From Liolophura sinensis (taxonomy: Eukaryota; Mollusca; Polyplacophora; Chitonida; Chitonidae), in contig NC_088295.1 of assembly GCF_032854445.1 (NCBI RefSeq), forward strand, positions 46,053,385-46,117,384: a stretch of DNA of 64,000 nt. The letters are read 5' to 3'. Shown here one piece after another: positions 31,501-55,088 of the stretch. The position numbers and the translations under genes are program-made. Every line of letters starts with the position of its first letter. The stretch's first letter is position 1. The notes under the pieces are model-generated. The model saw only the letters and a program-made list of their open reading frames with translations. It was not told where the DNA came from and did not search any database.

Positions 31501-34500
31501 CACCATACTGGTGGAAGACAATGTCAAATGGTCTTCCACAAATATGCAAATGGCCATGGTTGACTGCTTATTGTCACACCAAAGCACAATGAGTAGTGAG
31601 AACGAGGCAATCTACAAATCCCCTGCCAAAGGCAGATTTTGAACCTATACTTTGTGTGTCATAGTTTTTGCTCCCTACCTGATAGATTAAGACGATACCA
31701 GAAGGCACTGCAAGAATGCAAGCTTATGCCCCCAGCAAATTGTACAACAGTCACAAGGGTGATTAGTTGGTTATTTATTTTGATTGGTGTTTTATGCTGT
31801 AATCAAGAATGTTTCACTTATACAATGCTGGCCAGCATTATGGTGGAAGGAAACCGAGCACAGCTCGGGGGAAACCCAGGACCATCTGCAGACTGCTCTC
31901 AGACCTTCCCCACGTACGGGCAGAGAGGCAGCCACATTTAACTTTTTCCCTGTTGAAAAGTTTGTATGACACACAAAACTGTGACAAGCTATTAAGACAT
32001 CCTTCATTATACATGTACACATACCTTGCTGGTTTATGTGAATCAGAACTAATTGGAGCCAGGTTGTGTTTCTCCGAGGACTTTGGCTGAGTGGATGGGT
32101 TTCCCTGTGATAAGACAGTGTCAGGTGGCCCTCCTAAAGCATCAACTGTACTACAAACACCTCTTGTAGCTGGCTTTATCTTGGGTTTATCCTCCTTGGG
32201 TTTATCTATCTTGGGTTTATCCTCCTTAGGATTATCTATGTTAGGTTTATCCTCCTTGGGATTATCTATCTTGGGTTTATCCTCATCATCTAAGTCTACT
32301 GTCTCATATGCATGTAATTTGAATGTTGGCATATCAGGTTGGGAACTGTTCTTTCTAAAAAACAAAAAAAAAATCAACAAGAAAAATCAATATCATGAAA
32401 TTTTAATCAAATGCAAAAAATAAATTTCCTTATTTCAGGAAGGTAGTTAATGTTTTTTATTCAACTACCAAGGGGGTATTAGTATGTACTGAACTGTCAT
32501 CTGGTTTATAAGCAGAGGAAGCTGGGCAAACCTGAAACAAAACAACCACTCTTCCCGTTTTTCAATGTTATCAGAGGGTATAAAACAAAATAGAACTTGA
32601 AAATCATCTAATTTATGGAAAATGTGGCCTATCCTGGCAGTTCTTCCTGTTGAAAACATACTTTTATGATCAGAAAGCTTAAAAAAATGGAAAAATCATA
32701 AAAACACAGAGACCGGATAAAATCAAAAGGTGGATTTTCAGATTTATTTTTATTCCATTTTTGGGTTCGTTAACGCATGAAATATAATTTGTGTTGACTT
32801 ACCCAGAGGCAATCTTTGGGCCCTCATCATCAATGTCCACTTCTTCATAAGGGTGACCACCATATTTGGCGACTGGCGACCTGGTTGATTCCATGCCTCT
32901 GGAAATTCATGAACAAATGTAAGTATTGTTCAAATAAAATTCATGAACAAATGTAAGTATTGTTCACCTAAAATTCATGAACAAATGTAAGTATTGTTCA
33001 CCTAAAAATTCATGAACAAGCTTGTTTCCCTAAAAATTCATAAACAAACACAAATATTGTTCATTTAAAAATGTACAAACAAACATAAGTACTGTTCACC
33101 TAAAAAGTTTGCACCTGTAACAAGTGCCTTGAATTCCTTTTAGTAGTATTTTAATGGACTGAATCTATAAAATTAATGGCTTGGAAAGCCATTTCCTGTC
33201 TCCTAGATTAAACATGTCCTTGCCAGCCCACAGGGGTAAATCCATGATCGTTCATTCTTAATATTACTGTAATTCTTCAACCTCTTAACATGTTTGCTAG
33301 TTGTTTATTCAAGCATATTCTGAAGGCATTACTTTGTGTAGACTGATAAAGTTATACTTTTTATGAAGCCCTGAAATTGGCCAATCCGATCAATGGAGCT
33401 TTGTCTCCAAAATCAGATAACATATGTGCATAAATCACCCTCAAAGTTGATTTTTCATGTGCGAAGAGGCTGAGGAATTAGGGTAATACCTGTAATATAC
33501 AAGTCTGTATCTGAGGTTTGTTAATTCACCTTTTGATAATCCATCCCAAACTAAATGTCTGATCTATGCGGTTTTCTGATTGTTGCACCCAATCTGACAC
33601 TACTGTTGGCTAATCTATGAAACCTTCATGGTTTGTATCATCTTATCACACTGCACTCTTATTTGTTACACCATTACAATGACTATGTTACTTTTAGATG
33701 AAACTGTTTTAAGATGGTTTGAACACAAGTGTGGAAGAACATTCATTATACAAACCCTGAGTTCGCTGATGAGACACTAATTCGTCTGTTGGTCAGTAAG
33801 GTAGACTGTATAGCCTTTAACCATTGCTGACATATTTCAAGAGAATCTGCAGCCTGTAGTACAAAGTAATACATGAAAATTTATAATATTTGCAAATTAA
33901 TATATATGATTGTTGTTTAACACAATATGGAATTATTTTTCACTTTACACAATTATTTTTCACTTGCATGGAATAGCAGTATGCTGCACTGAATAACTTT
34001 CCTGTGCAAGATGTATCTTTACTGAAATCAAATATTTTTAATGAATGGTAAATTTTAATTTTTTCTTTCTATTAGTGTTTAGCTGAGGACTCCAGCAAAT
34101 TGTACAACAGTCACAAGGCTGATTAGTTGGTTATTTATTTTGATTGGTGTTTTACGCTGTAATCAAGAATGTTTCACTTATACAATGCTGGCCAGCATTA
34201 TGGTGGGAGGAAACCAAGCACAGCTGAGTTTGTGTTTAGCTGAGGACTCAGCCAATTTTGATGGTTTTCCCTCCGGAGCTCTCCATCCAAAAGCATGTAT
34301 AGCCCTTGATATAATATAAGGTTCATATTTTGATACTTTTGTCCGAATCTAAGTGGTCTCAATTTTTGAACGTGTATGACGAAAAAATAACTGGAACCGC
34401 ATAAATCACATCTCAAATGTTGACATCATTCAAAACTACAATGCAGGTTCGTGGAATCGACCCCAGGTAAACATAAACTTACGAAGGTTTCAGTTTTGTG

Positions 34501-37500
34501 ATGTGTAATGATCTCGAACTGAAATCCTTTACTAGAGTGATCTCTCTTTACCGCTTGAACGTCTTGGAGGGAAACATGCTTCACAGATCCACGAGCCTGA
34601 CAAAAGTAATGAGATTTACCACAAAAAATGTAATAAACGTATGAATGATTGCAATACATAGAATATGCTTAATCAGTGTCATGTCATTCATAGAGCTTGT
34701 CTGTAGGAGACACATGAATACAAGAAGGGCTCGAATATTTACCTTAAAATGAATTCTAATGCACAAGAGAGATATGAAGTTCATGAATTCGGCAATTTAC
34801 GCTAATTAACGCACATGCAGGGTATCAACAATGGCACATCCTCTAATCTTCCTCTCTAGTGTATGTAAAAGATAAGCTCAATACACGCAGTGCTTTTTGA
34901 GATACCATTCTTAACATTTACTTTCACACTGATTCCAATACACAACTGAATTTGTAGTTGACGATAATTAATAGTACTTTTGAAATATTTAAAGATAAAC
35001 CCCAATGTTTTTTTTTTCTCTTAAATTTTAAGGAATAGTTCTTGCATTTCGATCTCTTCTGAGAAAAAATCCCCAACTTTCTTATTTTGCGATAAAGATG
35101 GAATGGTCACTTTAATACCCTGTAGCTGTTTTTTTTTTCAGAAATTTGAGTGGTCCACAATGGCAATTATATGACTTCCGCATTAAAGTGGCATGTCTTA
35201 TAATATACTGACGATCTCTGGTAGCTAGCTGACCAGTATGTACATATATGTGTATGTATAATTTGAGTGTTACGTTGTACTCAACAATTTTTCAGTCTTG
35301 ACTACGAGGAGAGATTAAGTGTATGGCGATGTACTGTGTCTTCTTGTAGCACAGCGAGTCCATGCCGCCAAAGTGCTGCCACCAATAAAGTGTCCTGCCC
35401 AAGACACCAGACATGACACCCCACCTAGTCGCATTATTCTAATTCTGGCGCAACCATGATCGATTGAGGCAGACACTCTATCCAATAGGCCACCAAAGCA
35501 GTTCTGACCAGTATGAACTGCCTTACCTTCGCCACAGAGGCCATGGTAAGACGAGCCAGTTTATTCACAATGTAATTAGAAATACACAATATTCTATTTG
35601 ATCAAATACAAACTATGCTGATTTAAGTGACAATTATAATCGCATGCAAAGGGCATTATATGTTAACTTGAATAGTTTTGTATTAGATGCAATATAAAAA
35701 ATGTTGGCTTTGTTGATAAACTTAACCCATCCATGGGGGTAATGTGCGGTAAGTTGAGCCGCCATATAAAAAAGCAAGCACATGTATCCTTTATCTATTA
35801 TTTAATAAGCTGTTTTATTTCAGCACAGTTACATTTGCTGAACTGCAAGTATTTCTGTTTGCTTCTTTCAATGTCGACACAGTACATGTACACACACCTA
35901 ATAACTCCTCCTCCTCATATGACTTAAAAATCGTTAAGAACCATGCTAAACCTATAGCATTCATTCATTCATTCTGTCATTGTCAGACTAGACTGGCATT
36001 GTAATGCAAAAGTTGCAATGTTGTCAAAATGACAGATAAGTAATTATGAATAATTTAAAAAAATACCTTGAAGATAATAACAAAAAATCAGATTTCTAAG
36101 CACAAGTTTAACAATTTATATTGTACTTCTATTAGTCCCATGGTAAATTTAGCAGAGTAGATCTTCAATCAGATCCTCGAAGAGTTGGTAGGCTGCAGAG
36201 TTTTTGAACGACATTATCATATATGAAACAGGTTTCCTGTTGATAAAGAGTTCATTTGCTCAGATGCTTCTGTAAGAATAAACATCCATAAGTAGCATTT
36301 TCTTTGGCTTGTCTTATGTTTATATTAACCAAGGTTGATCTAAAATCATGTGTATTCACTCTATTAACTTAAAAAATAACTAACTAAAATATTTGTAGGC
36401 CAAAATGACTGATACCATGAACAAGTTGTATGAACATGTTCCACAAATAACTGAGATATCAACATCAAAATATGTCAACAACAGTCTGTGGGGTCAGTTC
36501 ATCCATGTACCCCATGATGAATGGCTCATCATGCCCCATCTACCCGCGGCAACTACTTTTTTTGTTGAGAGCTACACTAGTAACTAATAATGCTAAAACT
36601 GATTTTACATCACAAATCAATGTTTAAGTATAAGGTCTTAGATGCGAAATCAGTTCCGAGTTAACTATTATTTTCTGTTTACCAGAAGAACACATACCTG
36701 TCTCAGCATTATTCACTTTATGTCACAAAAACAAACAATCATGAACAAAAAAAAAAAGAAGAAGAAAGCAAGAAAGAGTTATAATTGCAATACACATGCA
36801 TGTCTTACCTTATGGTCTGAGTAATAAAAGAATTCTGATTTGGTGAGAACGCATAACTTCCTTGAATTAAAGCCAATTTTCTGAAAGTAAAAATCAGTTG
36901 TCAAATCTCAATCACAGAAAATGAAAGTGAGCATATCAGGTTAATCAGGCCTACTGGTGGGGAAAGTAATATTAACAAGTATGTATACAGAGACAGCAAA
37001 AAAAGAAACAAAGTCAAGAAATTTTGTGAAATCAGAAAGAGAATACTCCAAAATGCTATTTTGCTTCAATCTACACCCATATTAACTTTTAATACCATCA
37101 TGGCTGTTGAAGAGAAGTCATGCTTTCTACCCATAATTTGGTCCTGTACTTCTTCAACCTATTAGCAAATGCCCTGACCTGGCTCATACAATGCATTTCC
37201 CAACATTTTCATAGGCGATGGAACCAGGGGTGAGGTGGGTGATTAAGTGGGGAGTTGGGTGAGGGGAGTGGAGGGAAGCTGTACTGCTTGGGTTGGGTTG
37301 AAGAGATCCCCCCACCCCCCGAACAAATGACATATCTGTTGAGCGTTGAACAAAAATGCTTAATAAACAAAGGACAACTTGCAGTTTATCCCAGATTTAT
37401 CAAAATCTTTTCAACAGCTCCCCCCGACCCCCCAAAAATTTTACAACATTCCGCTGCTCCTGGTTTTATATTTGTTGCACCTCAGAACAACAGTTAATTC

Positions 37501-38174
37501 AGGGGGGCAAAATACATGAATCTTCCCTAACTGGTAGATCCCATTTAAGCTTTTCAATCGTCTTTGCACCAAATATTTTCAAACATTCTGAGAGAACTAA
37601 GGTGTGAAGAGAAATAAATTGCAGAGTTTTATAAAGCCTACGTCTTTTTCCACATACACAAATAATTTTAGCATATTTCTGATAATAATTGTATGCATAA
37701 ATTCTAATGAAAAAAGTGCTTCAGAGGTCGAAAAAGTTGAAGATTTACAGTATCGCTGTGTAGAACATCCCCAGGGTTTTCGCCAGAAAATAAATGATTC
37801 ATAGCGTCTTGAGCTAAAAATAAAAACAGCATACGAGGAAGTGAAGTCAACTGTCAAGCTAGTAATACAAGCTGAGGGCCATTTCCAGTTCCGAGTGAGA
37901 TACCGGTACCCGTCGAAGGCATCTCGCCTCGACGCCTGGTGCAGTTGTCACGTCATTTAAGGAACTTTTTTTTTTTCTTTTTTTTTCTAAAGCTGTGGGC
38001 CTACTGATATAACGAGAACACCTGTAACGTTTGATCTTTAAGGTCTCTGGTAATAACTTATTTAGGTACAATGTAACTTACGCTGACTTTGTCCAAAACA
38101 CCTTGTAAAACCACTACTGTACACTCTGAATCCGTGATGCTGCTGGCAGGCCTACCAGTAACGCCCCTCTTCAT
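28509..38174 (-). CDS. PH-domain tyrosine-motif docking adaptor, DOK-like
   Basis: Probable cytoplasmic scaffold recruited to membranes by its PH domain and to SH2/SH3 proteins by its tail. Recognised coding exons: 38174-38082, 36880-36809, 34596-34483, a gap, 32898-32803, 32354-32025, 31089-30994, 30545-30216, 29496-28509. The PH domain starts near residue 22: VVLQGVLDKVS, then KIGFNSRKLCVLTKSEFFYY and SLQDVQAVKRDHSSKGFQFE. The rest of the PH domain must lie in an unfound exon, because the exon ending at 34483 closes in phase 0 while the one at 32898 needs two carried bases. The last exon has SH3-type proline motifs (TPPPLLPKP, RPIPAPR) and tyrosines in LYSEV, LYTEC, YSEAYVSV, LYSQV and IYNDA, reminiscent of DOK tails. 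I found no IRS-type PTB domain, so GAB or SH3BP2 relatives are alternatives. The PH-to-tail link is inferred from order, strand and spacing. Confidence 0.72.
28861..29020 (-). repeat. In-frame 30-bp coding VNTR in the adaptor tail
   Basis: About five units of GTAGGTGGTGTTGACACAG plus a variable part. On the coding strand this gives alternating STPPTS followed by NTSV, RPPV or TTPV. Length variation would add or remove ten residues without frame change. Confidence 0.85.
29590..29845 (-). mobile_element. SINE B-like element in the last adaptor intron
   Basis: Family with CCACATGTGATATGCAGATC and ACCATACTGGTGGAAGAC. Its far end reads GGTTCAAAATCTGCC on the minus strand, similar to a tRNA B-box. 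It was duplicated with the 1.81-kb unit (31400-31655). Confidence 0.6.
29958..30123 (-). mobile_element. SINE A, 5'-truncated, in duplication copy A
   Basis: ATTTATTTTGATTGGTGTTT tail, CTGGCCAGCATTATGGTGG core, ends near GCAGAGAGGCAGCC. It has a duplicate at 31767-31932, so it predates the duplication. Confidence 0.85.
30216..30545 (-). CDS. Adaptor cassette, second exon, copy A (110 codons)
   Basis: Acceptor TTTTTTAG and donor AG|GTATGT. Encodes KNSSQPDMPTFKLHAYETVD, then about four DNPKEDKPKI-like decapeptide repeats, the motif RGVCSTVDALGGPP and an end at HKPAR. The tyrosine in HAYETVDLDDED is a plausible SH2 docking site. RGVC-TVD-L-GPP reappears once in the terminal exon, so the tail grew by internal duplication. 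It splices in phase to 29496. Confidence 0.85.
30994..31089 (-). CDS. Adaptor cassette, first exon, copy A (32 codons, Tyr lost)
   Basis: Acceptor TTTCCAG and donor GG|GTAAGT. Encodes GMESTRSPVAKYGGHP, then N-E-E-V-D-I-D-D-E-G. The matching codon in copy B is TAT (Tyr) but here it is AAT (Asn), so the acidic Y-E-E-V motif is absent from this copy. Confidence 0.85.
31091..31290. repeat. ~34-bp intronic tandem repeat
   Basis: Units of AATTCATGAACAAATGTAAG followed by TATTGTTCACCTAA, about six copies with decay. It is duplicated at 32900-33100. Confidence 0.85.
31767..31932 (-). mobile_element. SINE A, 5'-truncated, in duplication copy B
   Basis: Copy of 29958-30123 with CpG to TpG/CpA changes (TTTATGCTG for TTTACGCTG, ACAATGCTGG for ACAACGCTGG). 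Confidence 0.85.
32025..32354 (-). CDS. Adaptor cassette, second exon, copy B (110 codons)
   Basis: Same splice sites as copy A at an offset of 1809. It differs by a few coding bases, for example DKPNIDN here against DEPNIDN in copy A. It splices in phase to the copy A first exon at 31089, so both cassettes can be read in one protein. Confidence 0.85.
32803..32898 (-). CDS. Adaptor cassette, first exon, copy B (32 codons, Y-E-E-V intact)
   Basis: Encodes the same stretch as 30994-31089 but with TAT, giving HPYEEVDIDDEG. Y-E-E-V matches the general Src-family SH2 preference for acidic residues at +1/+2 and a hydrophobic residue at +3. Phosphorylation is inferred. Confidence 0.85.
33263..33487. 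mobile_element. MITE-like element, copy 2
   Basis: The left end ATTACTGTAATTCTTCAACC and the complement of the right end ATTACCCTAATTCCTCAGCC form terminal inverted repeats of about 25-30 bases. The interior is shared with the other copies. Confidence 0.75.
34093..34231 (-). mobile_element. SINE A insertion with 18-bp target duplication and extra flank
   Basis: GTGTTTAGCTGAGGACTC occurs at 34075-34092 and 34232-34249, exactly flanking the insert. Besides a 5'-truncated SINE A, the insert carries about 40 bases beyond its tail (CAGCAAATTGTACAACAGTC onward). The same bases lie beside the SINE copies at 29958 and 31767. Confidence 0.85.
35310..35500. repeat. SINE-like dispersed element
   Basis: Shares GACACCAGACATGACACCCC with 8500 and ends with GCAGACACTCTATCCAATAG, a tRNA-head-like end on the minus strand. 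Confidence 0.5.
35527..35544 (-). CDS. Candidate alternative first coding exon (MASVAK)
   Basis: On the minus strand TTACCATGG gives a strong initiation context. It is followed by five codons and AAG|GTAAGG, a consensus donor. The phase is 0, which matches the acceptor of the adaptor exon at 34596, so an isoform starting MASVAK and skipping the first half of the PH domain would be in frame. It could be chance, as the exon is only 18 coding bases. Confidence 0.35.
35545..36808 (-). other. Adaptor intron 2, no further feature
   Basis: AT-rich sequence. Plus-strand ORFs at 35733-35927 and 36405-36587 lack splice signals and recognisable composition. Confidence 0.5.
36881..38081 (-). other. Adaptor intron 1
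   Basis: AT-rich, with a C-rich stretch near 37300-37440 and a poly-T run at 37968-37988. No exon recognised. Confidence 0.6.
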
Positions 38175-39220
38175 TTTGATGTGCAAAAGTTCGTCACGTC
38201 GTTCTGAATGCCTTTCACTATTTTCAGTTCTTTAAAGTTACCATTCTGCTGTGCCTTAGTCGATACAATGAATCCAGGAGTCAACGTGGAAACTGCTCTT
38301 GTGAAGGAAGTTAACACTTTAATATCATGGCGATGTTCTATTTCATCTCTTCCTGCTTGTATGAACATAGGGAAGGGAGATCACTCTGCCGGTACATCAC
38401 AAGGGGACAAAATTCTTTCTCAACACATATTCGTGTCCAAAGCTTCACCACAGTGCTCGCCGGTCCGAATGTAAACCTGACCTCAAGCGTCCATGATTTG
38501 TCACAACATCTGGGTTGTTTTAGTTCTCAGAAGATAAACCATTACAATGGTCAATAGGACAAATGCAACCTCTGCACTCTTCTAGTATATAAATGAGTTG
38601 AGCAATATACTTCAGATGATTGATCCAGCCTTGATAACAGCAAATTATCAATCTGGGCATAATTTCCACTGGACAGCTATAACTTTTTTTTCTATATATT
38701 TCAATAACATAAATTTATTATTAAAGTCAATATTATAATTTTAAAAGTATTTCTTCATTACAAAGGTTAGCCTAATCCTGGAAAAGTTTTATCAGTAGCA
38801 TTTATGCTATTCTATGCTTTATTTTTTGAAGGTACATTATTCTTCAAAATACAGTTCATTTAATATCTATTGATTTTTGGGACAACTGGGTCTTTTCAAC
38901 CATAAAATTTAACACCAGAACTAAAGATAATAACCCTTCTCTCCCTGAGATTTATTTGATTGTTGTTCAGCATTAATGTTCACTTCTACAGTGACGTACA
39001 ATTTTATGGGTCGATTGCCTGGAGTAAGCCCTTTTCTAGGCAAGTTTTCAAGCACCATCGGCAACTCATTGCCACCAAAGCCCCAAAGATGGTGAAAGCA
39101 GGAGAATCCAGAAAATTCTTTTTGAAAATGGGACAGACACCACTTCCTAGGGTTTGAAAGCAATGACCTTAACCACTTGACCACAACCCACTCCCTCCAT
39201 GCCATTAACGGTCTGTACCT
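38175..39220. other. Adaptor promoter side / intergenic
   Basis: The adaptor start codon (38174) has purines in flanking positions and the upstream 300 bases are less AT-rich than the intron. A third SINE-like fragment sits near 38970-39190. Its minus-strand end, GGTCAAGTGGTTAAGGTCAT, resembles a tRNA A-box region. Confidence 0.4.
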
Positions 39221-39293
39221 TTATTTGATTGGTGTTTTTCACTTACGCAACGGCAACCAGCATAATGGTGGGAGGAAACCCGGCAGAGCTTGT
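39219..39293 (-). mobile_element. SINE A 3' fragment
   Basis: TTTATTTGATTGGTGTTTTT followed by CGGCAACCAGCATAATGGTG, then cut at GGCAGAGCTTG. Confidence 0.7.
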
Positions 39294-39393
39294 ACCTTTA
39301 ACTGCTTTGAACTTTAACCAATAAAACTAATCCACTGTGTTGTTCTAAAAATCGAATGAGGTACCGTGGACAAATTTCTTAACATGACAATAT

Positions 39394-39749
39394 GTGACTT
39401 CAACTGCTAACATCATACAACACTGGAGACGGAGGAAAATCCCGAGAAATACACTCAAGTACTATAGAAGCAGTGAAAAAGAAATACTTAAGCAATTCAG
39501 AAAGTTACTGAGTAAACAAACAAGACTGGTAATAAGGACAACTCTGTGTTTATTGTCAGTTTTTCTTTTTTCATTTTTTCTTTTCAGCCAGCTGGCATTC
39601 CTAGTAGCCCTCCATTCCACTGCTCTTTTACTATATACAATGAGCCCTACTATAACTTTATAACAGCACAGCAGGGCCCTACTAGAGTCAATGGAAGGGG
39701 AGATACCAGAAAGCTGCTGTACAAAAATAAGGATGATGACAAAGAGTAA
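39394..39749 (+). other. Possible small plus-strand coding unit
   Basis: The ORF starting MTSTANIIQHWRRRKIP reaches a donor-like CTG|GTAATA at 39528. After 58 bases with a strong polypyrimidine tract and TTTTCAG (39580-39586), the same phase resumes as PAGIPSSPPFHCSFTIYNEP and ends KNKDDDKE-stop at 39749. The implied intron is unusually small. The second part looks more protein-like than chance ORFs nearby, but I do not recognise it. It is convergent with the CNOT3 3' end. Confidence 0.3.
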
Positions 39750-39820
39750 TGTCTCCACATCATCCTCTGGTGCGTCTCTTCCACTCCATGATAAAACGAT
39801 AGATAGCTCATTACTAATCT

Positions 39821-39826
39821 TTTATT
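39821..39826 (-). terminator. Candidate CNOT3 polyadenylation signal
   Basis: AATAAA on the minus strand about 270 bases after the CNOT3 stop codon (40099-40101). Confidence 0.5.
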
Positions 39827-40098
39827 TTTAAGTTACTGATGGGAAACGACACCCCAAAACTTTTGCACGGCTCGTTGACTTGTATGTAACGTGAAGGAAG
39901 CCTGGTGGACATCCATACCAACAAACCAGGCCGTAGCTTCACCAGACCAGCTGATCTCTGTAAGTAGGATATCCCTGTCCCACCAACCAAAACCTGGTCG
40001 ATTTGCGTAGCTGCTTCACCATAACTCCTGTGTATCTGGTGTTCAGTCAAAACCTAGTGATTAGATCACAAGATACAACCAGTCTCTGCCACAGGACT

Positions 40099-55088
<14,990 letters not shown>

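Larger units (their letters stand above)
31300..33108 (-). repeat. 1.81-kb tandem duplication, copy B
   Basis: Second copy, directly abutting copy A. It ends where CTAAAAAGT is followed by unique sequence (TTGCACCTG). It begins with the acceptor and ten bases of the terminal exon, now stranded inside an intron at 31297-31306. Confidence 0.95.
33109..34482 (-). other. Adaptor intron region with a missing exon
   Basis: Contains a MITE-like element and a SINE insertion. Splice phases require at least one coding exon here to finish the PH domain. The best-looking stretch is on the minus strand near 34245-34320 (LLDGELRRENHQNWLS, which resembles the closing helix of a PH domain). Its acceptor phase does not match and no donor was found, so it is not called. 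Confidence 0.4.

Noticed and set aside
34198-34416. Minus-strand ORF with LLDGELRRENHQNWLS as the missing PH-domain exon
   Set aside because: The residues are suggestive, but the acceptor phase is wrong for the preceding exon and no donor is present before the SINE. Kept only as a note.
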